This document shows positions 23,878-37,276 of a stretch of 64,000 bases of DNA, in pieces (position 1 is the first letter of the stretch; each line of letters begins with the position of its first letter). Location: contig QANU01111780.1 in assembly GCA_003254905.1 (NCBI GenBank), positions 834,505-898,504 on the forward strand. Reading direction: 5' to 3'. Source of the DNA: Nissolia schottii (Eukaryota; Streptophyta; Magnoliopsida; Fabales; Fabaceae). The notes beneath the pieces were generated by a model. The model saw only the letters and a list, made by a program, of their open reading frames with translations. It had not been told where the DNA came from and did not search any database. The translations under genes and the position numbers were made by a program.

Positions 23878-24081
23878 GTGAGAGGAAAATAATGTAAGCA
23901 GAGAAAAAGTGTGTATGGAGAAGAATATTTTTGTATATATTGAGTTGATGGATGGTGAACCTATTTATAGGCTAAAAACCTAATGGCCAAAACTCAACGG
24001 CCAAAAATAAATTACAATCGATTAAATATTTACAAGATCAAATCAATCAAATCAAATCAAACATTTACAATCATTAACATC
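23878..24081 (-). mobile_element. Copia-type LTR relic (3' LTR, minus strand)
   Basis: On the minus strand a purine tract (ATAGGAGA, about 24089-24082) is followed by TGTTAATGATTG, the usual junction of polypurine tract and LTR start. A TATAAATAGG promoter-like box lies near 23965, then a run through CTCTGCTTACATTATTTTCC and a CACAGGAGAGG end region. The LTR is cut at its far end by the CACTA-like element. I see no coding region beside it. Confidence 0.5.
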
Positions 24082-24930
24082 TCCTATGATGTTCAATCTT
24101 GATTTTCTTTTTTAATACATAAAAGAACATTACTAAGAAAATGATAAAACAGGAAGGTTTATTCAAAATGTAGCATACTCACATCAAGCACGTTGGCACA
24201 GGAAGAATATACCTATTTCCCATTGAATGTAAAAATAATCATCATGTATTGTCACTTTCTACAATAAAAAGAAGCACAAGAATATGGTTTGAGAGAGATA
24301 AAGACACAAGGAATGGCCTCTTCTTTATGTGAGTGCGTCTAGGCCCTACCACAACAATGTTAACACAAGGAATGGCCTCCGCTTGCACACTAGACAGAAA
24401 ACAATATTACACAAGAGTAACGTTCTTTGTACCATTTTATTTGACATCTTAAAAGAGATACATTGAGTTATCTCCTTAACATTATTGAGAAAAAAAGTTA
24501 AAACTTATTCCATGCTACTCTCAATCAATATTTAATAGACATCTAAACATGTATTTTAAGGCAAATGTTTAAATGAACTTGGTTAAATCTAGAGTATGAT
24601 TCACCAAGTTAAAAAAATGGGTATATGGTAGTCCAAAAGGTTAATATAGTAATTGAACAAACCTTCAAACTCCTTCATCCCCACTCCCTCCCTACTTCAC
24701 ATTTTTGTGCTCTCCCCCTTTCCCTTCCTATCTTAACCCCTCTTTCCTTGGGTTCGCCGTGGCTGAACCTCCACTGCCCAGTTGCACAGTGGCGCACCTT
24801 ATTCTCCTTTCTGTCTTTGTTATCTTTATCAACAGAAAACATAATCTACATCAACCCTGGGAGGCAAAGGATGAGTATGCGTAGATCCAGATTCATCGTT
24901 CCGTTGCAAACCACCCGTCACCGATAGAAA
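24082..24930. other. Intergenic, no gene seen
   Basis: A 100-residue plus-strand frame (24625-24927) is Pro/Ser/Leu-rich low complexity without a recognisable domain; I do not treat it as a gene. Confidence 0.4.
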
Positions 24931-24934
24931 AACA

Positions 24935-25292
24935 TATATTCAAATCCTAATTTTAACCCAATTATAGCATGTGAAATACAATAGTTTATATAAAGGATTG
25001 AGAAGAATTAGAACCTGGAACTGAAGAGGCAGACGGCATTATTGTGTTGTTGTTGTTTGTGAATCCAAAGAGTCTTGGCTGCAAATTGGGAAATGATAGA
25101 GAATAGAGAAGAAGAGTTTTTACGCACTATTCCAACGTCAGACACAAACACATAAATCTTTTCACATTCCAAACAATGTTGATTTTATGTAACCCAATAA
25201 CAATAATAATAATTACACAATATTTTGACAACTAGGTTAATTTGGATAAATTACTAATATATGTATGTCCACAAAATAATTATTTCAACAGT
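24935..25292 (-). mobile_element. LTR-like relic, related to 27845-28252
   Basis: On the minus strand it begins TGTTGAAATAATTATTTTG and shares ordered phrases with the LTR at 27845-28252: TATATTAGTAAT/ATTTTACTAATATATG, TTGGGTTACATAAA against TTGGGTCAACAAAT, and GTTCCAGGTTCTAATT against TTTCAGGTTTAATTTC. No purine tract precedes it. It is a solo or truncated copy. Confidence 0.4.
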
Positions 25293-27844
25293 GCCACCAA
25301 CCTTGTCTACGGTGGCCCTAACAGAGGAGGAAGGGAGCAAAGACCCCAATAGTGAACGTCCTCGCGAATATCATTGAAGTAACACCAGATTTGGCGAGAA
25401 TGACAACGAGCACTACAACCTGTTCCTTGAGTACGTTGATCAGCTTCGATGCCACTGCGGTCGAATCTAGAGCCTCCGTTTTGATAATTTCATGAGCCTC
25501 TGTTTTGAGATTCCATTTTCCATTCTATTCTCCATTAGCTTTTTAAAATTTGTTTGGCAAACTTTAGTTTGTTGCGAATTCATTAAAACTTATATTGAAT
25601 CAGTAGTTTAAAAAACAAATATTTTGAGTGATTGTGTTGGATTAAGACGTGGGGTGGTTGTTGCTGAGGACAGGGCAATGTGGTTATGATTTTTGCTGGT
25701 GGGTTTTGTTCGGAAAGAGGGAGACTAAGGCCGGAGGAGGGTGTTGGAGGGAGGCAGTGGTGTAGTGAGGCGGAGAGCTGACAAGACAGTAAGAGAGGAG
25801 GAATGTATTTAGTCACATTTTTAAAATGTATTTAATCACATTTTAAAATGTGACTAAATACAAATGGGTAACCATAGTTTTTCGTATGTATCACATATCA
25901 TATTTACAAGGTGCATTTAAGCATTTGTCGTATTTTAAATGTATCCCAAAAGTGATTCAAATCTTGTTGGGCTAATAGAAAAGAAAAACCTGACATCAAA
26001 ATGTTGCCAAATGGTATCAACTTGAAGTCAATGATCTGGTGAGAATAAACAAATATTAGGTAAGGTACTACTAAATGGTTGTTGATTTAAATTAAATTAA
26101 TAATGTGGGTCTTGCTGGACTTAGTATAAGGTGTCAAATGCAAAGATTTGGTATAATTAGAAAAGCTCACATGGGATCTCTTTGAATTGACGAAGTTATT
26201 TTCCCTCACGATCGCATAATGTAATCCTAGCCCTAGCCATTATAATTAAGAAGTTCCTTTGACTTAATCCGATGAAGTTTTTTTTTTTTGGGGGGGGGTT
26301 ACTTTATGAAGATTATTTATTCATATAATAGTTTGCAATAAAATTTAATATCTGCAAGTAATCTTCGTAACTTAATTAGTAATACCAACTTTGTTTTTTC
26401 AAAACAAAATTATATTTAATCCTGTTTTAATTCTCAGCAAATTTCAATATTACTCACAACAATTAGATTATCTTTCATGTTCCTCTCATCAGATCGTAGG
26501 ACTAAATAACAAATAAAGATCTCTAATATTTAGGGAACGGCAGTTTTGTAGACAAGGGCATGTGCTTTTGATGTTATAATGGATGATAAACATTATCTAT
26601 ATATATTAGTGTGTGGTCACTTATCACTATTGGTAAATATGAAAATGTCTCTGACCTGGGAAAAAGAAATTAAATACTTCATCCATCCATTTTTTTGTTG
26701 TCATTTTTTAAACAAAAATTCATCTAAGATTAAGTTTCATTTGATTAGATTAAGGAAATATTAAATGCATTTTTTACACTTATATCATTATTATTTCTCA
26801 TACTTCTCATAATACTTAATAACTATAACACTCATTGCTCAAGATTAATTTAATCTCTGTACTCTATATTTTTTCTATCTTAATGTTAATTAAATGATTT
26901 ATTAAAATATGTATTTTTATAAAAAAATGACAACAAAAAGTGAATGGATGAAGTATGAAAATGCTATTGACACTTCTCTTTCTCTTCATCATGTACTCCT
27001 AGTGAACAACCCTTGAAACAACCAATAACTTTGGGCGGCTATTTATTGAGTTATGGCTTAATAATGAATGTGTTGGTGATGTAAAAACTCAATATAATTA
27101 ATTATTTGATAGATAAGACTTTGGTCATAAGGGTGAGATCCCCACTCGAGACAACTATTGACGGCTATTGTTCCATTGGTAGGTAGCATTTGAATAGGAG
27201 ACAAAAAAAGAATGGGTTTAGAGAGATGTTTCATCACCATTATGAATCAATAAGGTACGCACGTGATATTATTGTTAGTGTTCTAATTCGTGATATTATT
27301 GTTGGTGTTCTAATTCTTAGTATAGATTTGATTATATCTTACATGTGATATCAGAGTGGGTTATAATGATATTAGAATCCTAGTTGAAATTTTTTTAATT
27401 ATTTTAAATGGGAATTTATCTAAAATTGATTTGCAATAATTCTCAAATTGATTTGGAATAGAAATTAAGGATTTTTCACGATTCCTCTTTCGATCTATGT
27501 ATTCTTTTAATTAGATTGAATGGTATTTTATTGTTATTTTTTTTTATTCAGAATTGAGTCCAAATGGAACATTCTTTGGTGAGAATTGTAAGATAATCTC
27601 ATGGGTAAGAATTTGAAGTAGACCAATATTTTTGAGACATGTATATTAGTTCAAGAAATGATAGTCTATTTTATCTCTTCTTCCTAAAGATAATTTTATC
27701 ATTTTAGACTTAAGAAAACCATATTATTTTTTATATATATAAAAAAAAGACCTTGCTTCCTTCACCATCACCATTCAAGCCTTACATTCTTCCCCCTTAG
27801 CTCCTCCCCCCTACAGCCACAATGCCATGATAGACTTCATGATA
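25293..27844. other. Intergenic; GC-richer island, hairpin, no gene seen
   Basis: 25300-25560 is GC-richer than its surroundings, and its minus strand reads open for about 50 residues without recognisable similarity. The rest is AT-rich. A 27-bp tandem duplication lies at 27263-27316 (GTGATATTATTGTTAGTGTT and following). Confidence 0.35.
25805..25861. repeat. Perfect 23-bp-arm palindrome
   Basis: GTATTTAGTCACATTTTTAA at the left and its inverse TTAAAATGTGACTAAATAC at the right form a hairpin of about 57 nt with a short loop. The shared ATTTAGTCACATTTTAAAATG core is also partly repeated in direct orientation inside. It may be a collapsed MITE or a fold-back scar. Confidence 0.7.
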
Positions 27845-28252
27845 GAAATTTTAATTCTATAAACACTATTTAGTCCAATTATAATATGTGAATAAAACAA
27901 ATTTTATCAATGAGAGCAGTGAGAAATTAAACCTGAAATTGAAGGAGCCAGATGGATGCATGATTTTTATTCTTGATTCTGAAATTCAGTGAGCAAAGGG
28001 AGAGAGTAATTGGATTGTCTATTACACTACTAGGAGGAAACGTGTTTTTGTCTTCAATAGGACAAACAGAAACTCTGATTAATAGATAGAGGTAGAGGTT
28101 GTCAGGGTTACTTAAGCCTTTTATATTCCAATAAACAATGCTGAATTTGTTGACCCAATAATAATATTAATAGAATGAGTCATACACAAATATTTGACAT
28201 CTAATTAAATCTAGATATTTTACTAATATATGTCAATAATAATTCTAACATT
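27845..28252 (-). mobile_element. Copia-type 3' LTR with polypurine tract (minus strand)
   Basis: Minus strand: CAAGTGGGAGAA (28264-28253) is a classic copia polypurine tract. It is followed directly by TGTTAGAATTATTATTGAC, the LTR start. The LTR body resembles 24935-25292. The element's coding region would lie above 28264, but the sequence there is too decayed to read; the 71-residue frame at 28477-28692 is not recognisable. Confidence 0.55.
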
Positions 28253-28264
28253 CTCCCACTTGAA

Positions 28265-30210
28265 TAACATAAATTAGATTACAAAATTTAATAAAATTAT
28301 AATTCCAAAGTAATTTATAATATGGCCACAACAAAATGTCAAAACCAAAACAACGCTCTTGACCCCAAGCTAGGTTCGAAATGAAAATACAAATATTTTG
28401 ACAATTCATAAAATCATACTCGAAGGAGCACTGACATCATACAGACAAAACACTAATATTCTAGTGACCTTACTAAATGTGCAATATGAATAATTGGGAA
28501 AACATGATGGCATGCCATATAAATAAGTTTAATTCCCAACAATTGGCCCCAAGCATCGTCGGCTACGAGGTCAGTTCGTTATGGTGGATTTGTGGGCGTT
28601 CCCGGCGGCGATGCATTGGTGCCATCGTTGCTGGAGTCGTCCTTCACAAGAAAATGATGACGTTATCGAAAAGAAGAAGCACACACGCGTGAATATTTAC
28701 GAATATTTAGAAATAAGGCAGCCTGTCCATAGGAGACTTTTGGTCCCAGTCTTTTAAGGATTAACCCGTTTAATAAATAAGTTAGGTCAATACTTTTAAA
28801 AATATTTTTTTAGTTAAATAGTTCAGATCATAGACAATAAAACAAATTTAATAGACCCAACATGTCGACCTATTTATAAAAATATATATTTTTATGTTCT
28901 TGAATAAAAATAATCATATTATTTTCTTATAATATGGTATAATCATATTTAAAAAAAATTGTTTTTCATTTATCTTCTTTAATTGGAAACAGAGTCAAAC
29001 CTTTTTCTTTGACTCTTCATCTTTTTGTCTATGTCTTAAACCTAGGCACCTAATGTTCCATCATTTTCTTTCATCATCTTGTAATACATTTCTCTTACTA
29101 TATCACTTCAATCTTTGTACAATAGTCTTCTTTCCTAGCTAGTTATTCATATAATTCATTTTATTTCATACTTATTTTGGCAATGTTAAATTTAAATGGC
29201 TAAAAATACAAATTCTCTTGAATTTTTTTGTTAATGACGTAATTAAATACATCATATGTATATATTGAGATATAGAGACAAAAATTATGTTTGTTTATTA
29301 AGACATACAAAAATTTGTGTCATAAGACAAAAAAAATTGTGTATTTTTTATACCTCTATTTTGTTGGGACGGGGACACAATCTTTCAGATTAGATACTAT
29401 TTCTTATTAAATTAATGCAACAAAGATATTTTAAATCATTAAATGTATTTTTTACTTGTCTCTATTAAATCAAACAAGATTTAGATATAAATAAGTGTGT
29501 CTTGTACATTGTCACCAAACAAAATAGAAGAGTGACATCCTCTTATTTTTTATGTCTCTGTCCCATATCTTTGTATTCTTGTCATGTCTCAACAATTAAA
29601 CACAGTCTTATTGTTGAAACATGGTTTTGTATATGTTGATTGCTGAGGCGTAGAAGCGGATCATTAATGCTTAAGCCTAATTTGTATTTCACATGATATT
29701 ATCATGTGTAATTCTGCACTATTAATATTTTTATTCTTTGTCTTGTTTATATCTGTTTTTTAAATAAATGATAAAAGAACCCTGTGCAAGTTTATCATTA
29801 GAGGATATATTTCCAGTCCACCCGAGATAGAGCACCAAAACTCCAGACAACTATGACTGATGCAACTACAACCAATGATTATTATGCCAAACTTCTAATA
29901 ACAATCACACAACAATTGTCTTCTCTTTTAGTTAAATGGGCCAAGAGTAGGATAAAAATTAATGCTGCACTTAGCAGCATTCTGTATGACATACTATGAA
30001 AACGAATAGGTAAGAACACAAAATTCATGTCCCAAATGAGTAAAGGGCCGTTTGCTTAAGATTTTTTTGTCAACATGTTAAGTGAAAGGAGCTTTAGCCC
30101 TAGATGTTACGTGTATCATTTGTTTGACCAAACTCTAAATCATGCTGTTACATGATTCAAGCACAATTTACACAGAGGAAGCTAAAAATAAGGGGGTTTT
30201 TTTTTAGAAG
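28265..30210. other. Decayed transposon flank and intergenic; MITE-like inverted repeat
   Basis: 28265-28740 is probably the remnant internal region of the copia element. 29260-29612 has inverted ends: ATATTGAGATATAGAGACAA on the left pairs with the reverse of TTGTCATGTCTCAACAATTA on the right, around a TGTTGGGACGGGGACAC core, resembling a common plant MITE. No gene is seen. Confidence 0.4.
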
Positions 30211-30214
30211 AAAA
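30211..30214 (-). terminator. Pol III terminator of tRNA-Ser
   Basis: Four T residues on the minus strand directly after the tRNA discriminator base; this is the usual minimal RNA polymerase III stop. Confidence 0.7.
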
Positions 30215-30296
30215 CGTCGACAGCAGGGTTCGAACCTGCGCGGGCGTAGCCCAACAGATTTCAAGTCTGTCTCCTTAACCACTCGGACATATCGAC
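30215..30296 (-). tRNA. trnS-UGA: tRNA-Ser (anticodon TGA)
   Basis: An 82-nt intronless nuclear tRNA gene decodes UCA. The 7-bp acceptor stem is GTCGATA / TGTCGAC with discriminator G. Box A reads TGTCCGAGTGG and box B GGTTCGAACC. The anticodon arm is CAGA-CTTGAAA-TCTG with anticodon TGA. A long variable arm (TTGGGCTACGCCCGC region) is present, as expected for serine. All stems pair, so it should be functional. Confidence 0.95.
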
Positions 30297-33290
30297 TGAT
30301 ATTAAGGCTCGTCAGTAATAATATATAAGAAGACCAGCGCTTGATGTGTGCATAAATTATTAATAATATTTTAATGAATTTTCACCGTCGACTTTAGTCT
30401 ATAGCAGCGTTGGTACTATCAACAAGGATAAGTGCAAGTTTGGTCACAGTTTTTTTTTAAAAAATAATAATAATTCATCGCTTATTTTTCGTGTTGTTTT
30501 CTATCCTCTTTCTTTCACTCACATGGGTGACGTTCAATCTTTACTGTTGGCATTGTGATTCTTGAACCTTCCCCCTCGCCTCGGCTTCTTTACCACACCA
30601 TCATTTTTTATCAATCTCAACTTTGCACTCTTTCTTTCATCATTGTGATTCTTGCGACTAAGGTTGTCAAATTTGAGAGTTTAAGTAAATTTATGGAGCC
30701 TCTGTAAACTCAGATCGTAAACTCGTACGGGTTTACCTATTCTCAAAAAATATTTTAAAAAAAATATTATGCTGTAAAAATATATTTAATAAAACTTGAA
30801 ATTTATAAATACTTTTAATTACATAACAAAGCACAAATAAAGATAAAATATATAAGTTCTAAGTTCAATTCATACATAATACTCATTCCAAGTTCACAAC
30901 AAAACACGTCTAGTTCCCGACCTCGTTGACCTTGATCCAGTTCCTGACCCAACAGTTTCGGACATCCTAAAATGGAAAGTAGAAATATATCCATCAATGA
31001 TCAATCTCATTCATCAAACATATATAATATATATTCAAAATCAAGAATTCAGAGATCAGAAATGTGTTCAAGAATGTTACTATCTAAGCAAACTCCATTG
31101 ATACTATCAAATAGACAATGATCAAACACCATGTCAAATTCTCAACTCTCAAGCAATCAAGGACAATGCAGAAGATTTATTACTAATATGGGAAAAAAAA
31201 CCTATAGAACACACATAACAAAATTGCTTCAGATCATTGAAACAAAGAACACCAACAAGATTCATCAAACACCAACAGAAAACTTAATATCAAATAAATC
31301 TCATTCAAGTAAAATAACAAATAATAATGAGCTGACATTAAGAGTTTTAAATAACTGCACATAATTGTAAAAGTAAAGGTTGAGAAGTAGAATGATAAAA
31401 ATTTTCTAAAACTATTGAAAAGAGAAGTAGAGAATCTGAAGAAGTTATCAAGATAATCAGGTAAAATATAGAACAACGAGCCATTGTTAGTAGTCACAAA
31501 AGATGGACTAAAATAGAAGCATAAGATCTGAGAAAATTTCCTAGATAAACAACAAAGATAATATGGAGGGAAAAAAAATAAGGCATGGTGCGAGAAGTTG
31601 TGGATGCAAAGTTAATTTCTTAACCATAAATGTAAAGGATGAATTCAATGAAATGAATTCAGCTTCAAAGCACAAAGAACAACCTACAAATCTTTTAGAT
31701 ACTACTTCCAAAAACTTTGAAATGGCTAAAACACTTGTTAGCTTCCTCTAGTTGCATAAATGAGATGAATGCAACAACACACGCTGGCACACACAAAAAT
31801 TTCTCTATTCACAAACTCAAAATCACAAAATCAAAATTCCTCCATAGTTATCCTACAACTCTGCTTCTTAATTGATTTTGGTTTTTTTTTTTTTTTTGAA
31901 TTAACTATTTTGATTATCGATCATTGATTAGATTTTACTTTACTCATTGAATCGAAAATGTAAAAAATTAATATTAGAAGAAAAAAAATTCACTCAGTAA
32001 CGGAAAAGTATCGAGAAGGAAAATTAATGTCGTTTTTGTTTCCCTAACTCAAATAATAATAAGGCTGAAAGAGGATGAGGTAGCTGAATTTTTTCAAAAA
32101 AGAAAGAACAAGAATCTAATGTGAGGAAAGCACAAAGAAGAACAATAGAGAGTCGCTTGGAAGAAAGTGAAAGAGCGGAGCAATATAGCACCAAAGGAAA
32201 AAACTAAGAAAAAGGCAAAAAATATTTGTCTACTATTAACAATTTTTTGGTCTTTTTTAATAATTAAAATTGCAGTAAATTCTTCTTAATAATTTAAATA
32301 TAATTAGTCATTTAGGTTAATTAACCATCTTTTAACAATCTTTAGCACTAATTTTCTTTTTTTTGCCACAAAGGATTAGAAGCTAAACAAAGAACTTTGC
32401 TTACCAAAAAAAAGGTGCTGCTTACTAAGAAACTTAGAATTTATCACCGACTCACAAGTAACAATCCATTAGTGACCTTTCATGCTTTTGGTTACGGATC
32501 ACTACCCCTTTTGTTTTCCCTAAAGTAAAATCTCATCTGGGTAGATATTTAACTGATTTCTAAATTCTAATATATCATAGTGTGAGATAATGTGTCACAT
32601 CATCTATTGAGATCCTTATGCATATTAGTCATAAAAAAATAAAAATGCTACATGTACATCTAATTTTATACACTCATACATACATTATTAATAATGTACA
32701 AACTTTATTCTCATGAGTAGACAAACATTACAAACTTATAGATGATATTCTCAATTATACTTAATAAAGTGCATAAATATTACAGACATTAAAACACACT
32801 TTATGTATATAAATATAGGGTGCATGTATGATGTATATTTTATGGTGTACATAAAAAAATGGTAAAACATCAATTTGGTTCTACATCAATTTGATCCTTC
32901 AAAAATTAATTTTTATTTCTTCTGCAAATCAACTTAATATTCTAGCTCTTTTGAGAACCAATACACCACATCATCACATAACATGACACATCAAATATCA
33001 TTTAGTGATATGATATCAAAATTCTTGAGTCCTAAATTGATTTCACAACTCTTTTGATGACCAATCCCGAATTTTGCCCTTTCTATCCATAAATTATGCC
33101 TTAGTGGCATCCCTGTAAGAAAGGGTATTGAAGAGGCATGATTCCAACCCAATGTGCAAAGCAAATTGAAGAAATTGAAAAGCTCACTTGAAAAATCTCA
33201 AACATGCAATCATTTGAACAAAACCTACTTAACACTGGCAATTGACCACATGTAAACATCAAAGGCACAAAACAAACTCATATAAGTTGC
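30297..33290. other. Intergenic, AT-rich, no gene seen
   Basis: Near 30660-30740 is a phrase, GTTGTCAAATTTGAGAGTTT with ACTCGTACGGGTTTAC, of the type found at ends of hAT-like non-autonomous elements; no partner end was identified. Open frames of 60-87 residues are Asn/Lys or Phe/Leu low complexity. Long poly-T runs occur at 31880. Confidence 0.4.
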
Positions 33291-33617
33291 TCTATTATAT
33301 TTGGAAACTCATTGGACTGAGTATAATTCTGAATGCAAAAAAAGCATAAAGGGACTTTTTACATTTAACTGTCTCTAAGGACTTAGGACAGTTCTTTCTT
33401 TCTCTCTGCTGATTTTGGTTTTTTTGGAAGGGGAAAAACACATCCATGTATGAACTGATTGAAACTAAGAAGTCAGAACCAACATCTATAGGGAAAAACA
33501 AAAGGGAGCGGGAACACGGAATGCGATAATGGTTAAACAGAATTCAAAGGAGCCTCCTAGGAGAATCCTTTGTAGATGCCTCTTTGCATTTCCCATCCCT
33601 GCAAAAAGATCTATACT

Positions 33618-36411
33618 CTATTGCCCGGCAAATCGAGCATGAATCCTCTGCTGGATCGGGGTCCTACACGAAGGGCAATCCTTCATCCCTTGCTTCTCAT
33701 GGAGCTCATTGCATTCTGGACACACAACCTGATGTGCACATGGCATAAAAACCACTGACATCTCCTCCGACAGGCACATGACACACTCCTGCTCCCGCCT
33801 CACGCTTCTGGCAGCTACTTTGCCTTGACAGCTCACCTTTGATTGTGCCATATCAGATTTCTTGTTTCCCTTCACGATCGGAGTACTCTTGCTGCTTCTC
33901 GAGAAGCTATCATTTTTCCCTCCAACACCCCCGCGAAGCGCTGCTATTTGTTCAGTCTCAGATTTTAGTTTTAAGTCAATCAACTCTTTCTCAAGCTCTG
34001 CAATATTATCCACATATTTCTGCATATCAGCAGCTGCCCTTTTCCTAACCTTATCCTCTTCAGCTTTTATGCGTGCTTCAGTTTGTTTTCGTTCCTTTCT
34101 GATGGATGCAGCCTGTGCAAGGTGCTTTTCTTTCGCAACTTTCTCTTTTTCCACTCTAGCCTGTAACATTTCCACCAATTATAGCACAAAAGTATCATAA
34201 TAAGCTGTTTGAATACCAACTGTAAACAAATGAGAACACTGACATAACAGAAATCTTACTATCTCAGCAAGGTAATTGTAATATATAAACGTAAAAGTAA
34301 AAATAGCATACAGAGGAGGACCTGTGCGAGAGATCATTGACTATGTGAGCTGTTCTTATAATTCGGTCCAATCAGATTCTAGATTGGACTGAATAAACCA
34401 ATCGTACATCTTATATTATAGATTAAATATCATCACATGGAAAAATCAATGAATATAGATGTAGACAATATATATTAATTTAGTAGTTTCTGATTCAATA
34501 GCACATACATACCTCAATCCTGGCCAGAGGATTTTTCTCCTTTTGTAGCTCCTGTTGCATGTCAGATAACTTGTGCTTCTCTCTCTCAAGCTCATCTCGA
34601 AGCCAACCAAGCTGGCTCTCCCATGCCTGGACTTGTTTAAGAGCAATCTGCTCTTTCTCCAGTGCTTCTTGATGGTTCGTCGTCGACTTTAGAACCCACA
34701 TATTTGCTTTACCTAACTCATTCTTCATTAAAGAGTTCTCTGCATCTAAAGCGACAGCAGCAGAAGTAGCACTCTCAATTTGCTTTAGAGTATTTTCCAC
34801 GGCATTCTCCATCTCAGAGATCCTCTTCGCAGCATTCTCTTCCAAAAGTTTCTGATCTTTCTCATACAGTAAGGCTTCTTGCCTCTCCTTCCTAAGAGCT
34901 TTAAGTTCACCGTGCAGTTTGCCAAGCTTATGAGTAACCTGCATAACCTTCTGATTGGTCCAGTTGTTCCAGCTTTGCAGCCCTAACTGCAGTTCTTGCA
35001 CTCGACCAATTAACTTCAAAATGCGTTCATCCTTCTCATCTCGCGGGACATACTTCCCCAGAGACTCATCATAAGGAATACCAGCACAGTAATCAAGAAT
35101 CTTCTGATTATCAGTGGGCCTAAGTTCAGAATTTGGTTTGGAAGCAGTGCCGGAAGTATTTGAGTTTACAATGGGAGTAGATGTTGCATCCTTTGTGGGG
35201 AATGTTCCAGAGCTACCCCTTCCAGTTACACCAGATGCACCACTGGTTGAAGCGTGGCACGCTGCACCAGCTGAACAAACTCCTTTTGTGCTTGCTGTAT
35301 TTGAGGAGCAGCACTTCATTTGCTGATTAGGAACTTCAGAAGGATGCCTGAGTCTTTTCTCAACAACCACACCACTAACGCTTGCAATCTTCCCAGTTTT
35401 AAAACAACCTTTTGCACAAGACCTGTAAGTTTTCTCCATATGAAGGAACTTCTGCCTAAGTGCTACTATTTCTTTCCTATTCCGCTTAGAACTATGTCCT
35501 GCTTTACAACATTCCTTGGTAGGAACACCTGAAGTTCCTGGGGATTTCTCTGCAGTGACTGGCAACGAAGCATTCCCCGTCTGAAGCTTTACCCCTTCTG
35601 AAGCAAAAGGACTTTGACTGTTGGATGAATTCTGGAAACTTCCAAACTTAGGTGCTTCAGACTTATAATTGTGGTGACTGCAGGGCAAGTCCTTTGGCAA
35701 AGTTGGCTCTAAAATTATATCAGATTCAGAGATTTTAACCTCTGACTTTGGTTGGGGAACGGAAGAACTGGCAGATCTTTCCCCATTACTAGCAACAACA
35801 CTCAGGCGATCTTGTGCTCCACAGGCTAGATATAAGTTCAAGTCGCACATCATCAAAGTCCACATTGCTTCACCAACTGTTAAGGAGGGTTTAACTTCGA
35901 GAATTACACTGATCATCTCCACCATGGTGTAGTAAAGCAAGTGCTGAAAATTTTCAAAGACGACACCTTCTCCAGCGATATCTTTCCCCTGCAGAATATC
36001 CAGTGTGTCCTCTACAATATTCGTGACAGGGTCCCCAACCTCCATGTATAGGGCCCTCCTTGAAATGGACTTGTGAGCTACCTCTTCACTATAGCCATGT
36101 TCAACAATCTTCTTGACTGCAGGATGAAAAACAGCTTGCAAATTTGCCAACAGTAATTCCTCGAGCTGGCTTGCAATGGGATCATTCCAATCCACAAGCT
36201 CGTGCATCCTCACTTGTGACCCTACCTCTGACGAATTAGATTCATTTAAGCCTTGCGGAGTCACCGACCGTAATTCATACCGAGGGAACTCAATCAGAGA
36301 CGAGGGGGCATTAGCAGGAGCTACAGAATGATGAACTAATTTCCTCTTGTTACAACAGGCACACCGTTTATACTGCCCATCCTCGCCGCTAGCATCAGTG
36401 GCTTTATCCAT
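33618..36411 (-). CDS. RF298-like: RING-type E3 ubiquitin ligase, RF298-like
   Basis: Two coding exons, 36411-34513 and 34160-33618 (GT-AG, phase 0), give 813 residues. Near the N-terminus is a Cys cluster (CACCNKRK). The block from about 70 to 205 ('DWNDPIASQLEELLLANLQA' onward) is conserved in this plant family. The middle (about 215-440) is Ser/Thr-rich and probably disordered. A long coiled coil covers about 500-720. A C-terminal C3HC4 RING lies at 759-798: CVMC, CAHQVVCPEC and CPSC. Known role: RING proteins pass ubiquitin from E2 enzymes to targets, and the coiled coil probably mediates dimerisation or target binding. The target is unknown. The 5'UTR appears to have an intron at 36469-37128. 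Length and domain order match the putative E3 ligase RF298/RF4 family. Confidence 0.92.
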
Positions 36412-36468
36412 TTCACAAACAATTAGATTGAACCGCGCAAAATCTTTGTCAGCCTATCAATACTCTAT

Positions 36469-37128
36469 CTACAAATACATAATCACATGTCAGGAAAAAA
36501 AGAAGGTATGAATGAGGGTTTAAGAAATTCGTTGTGGGGTGAACAGGAATCAAAAAAGAAAACAGGAACACAGGACAAATTGGGAACAAAAAATCCAAAC
36601 AGAACTAACACAAAATGCCAATAGAGTCAGTTCAATCAGCATCAAATGATTAATATAAAGACAAAAATTTACTTCAGAATTTAAAAAAAAAAAGGATAAA
36701 AAAAGACACACCAATTCAACTAGAAATGGACAAGAAAAACCATACCTTTGCTGAGAATTCAAGGGCCGAAACCAAAATGGGAAATTTCCTGAATAAAAAA
36801 AAACTGAAAAGGAAAAACAAGATTGTAGCGAGAGCTTGTTAGAACTGAAAAACATAAAAACAAACACCTTGTGAGCAATGATTTAATATAGCACAAAAAC
36901 AAGAGGTGCAAGCATGGAAGACAAGTGCACCCACATACCAATAGAACACTGACACAACCCATCAAAAGAAAATGAAAAATAAGAATTAACCGATGCAAGA
37001 AAGACAAAAAAAAAAACCTATCAAGTTAGCGAATCCCCATTGGAGACCCAAAATAAAAATCTACAGAGAAAGACTAAAACTTTGATTCACGAAAAATCAT
37101 CAGAGGACCCAAAATGAAAAAAAGGTAC
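36469..37128 (-). other. 5'UTR intron of the RF298-like gene
   Basis: On the minus strand a donor CTGCAAG/GTACCT (first intron base 37128) and an acceptor TATTTGTAG/ATAG (last intron base 36469) bracket a T-rich 660-bp stretch. This leaves an untranslated leader exon upstream of 37128 and about 57 bases of leader before the ATG. Predicted from consensus only. Confidence 0.55.
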
Positions 37129-37276
37129 CTTGCAGACGCATTGTTTTCATACAAGAAGAAAAAGAAAAGATTAAGTTGGGTTCTTGGAAGGGATGGAACC
37201 TGGTGTGTTGTTGTTGTTGGTGCTGATTCTTTCTGGTTTTGAAAGAAGAAGCCTTTGAGTTTTTGCTTGGTGTTGT

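Noticed and set aside
24625..24927. 100-residue plus-strand open frame
   Set aside because: Low-complexity Leu/Ser/Pro composition, no domain, transposon-rich setting.
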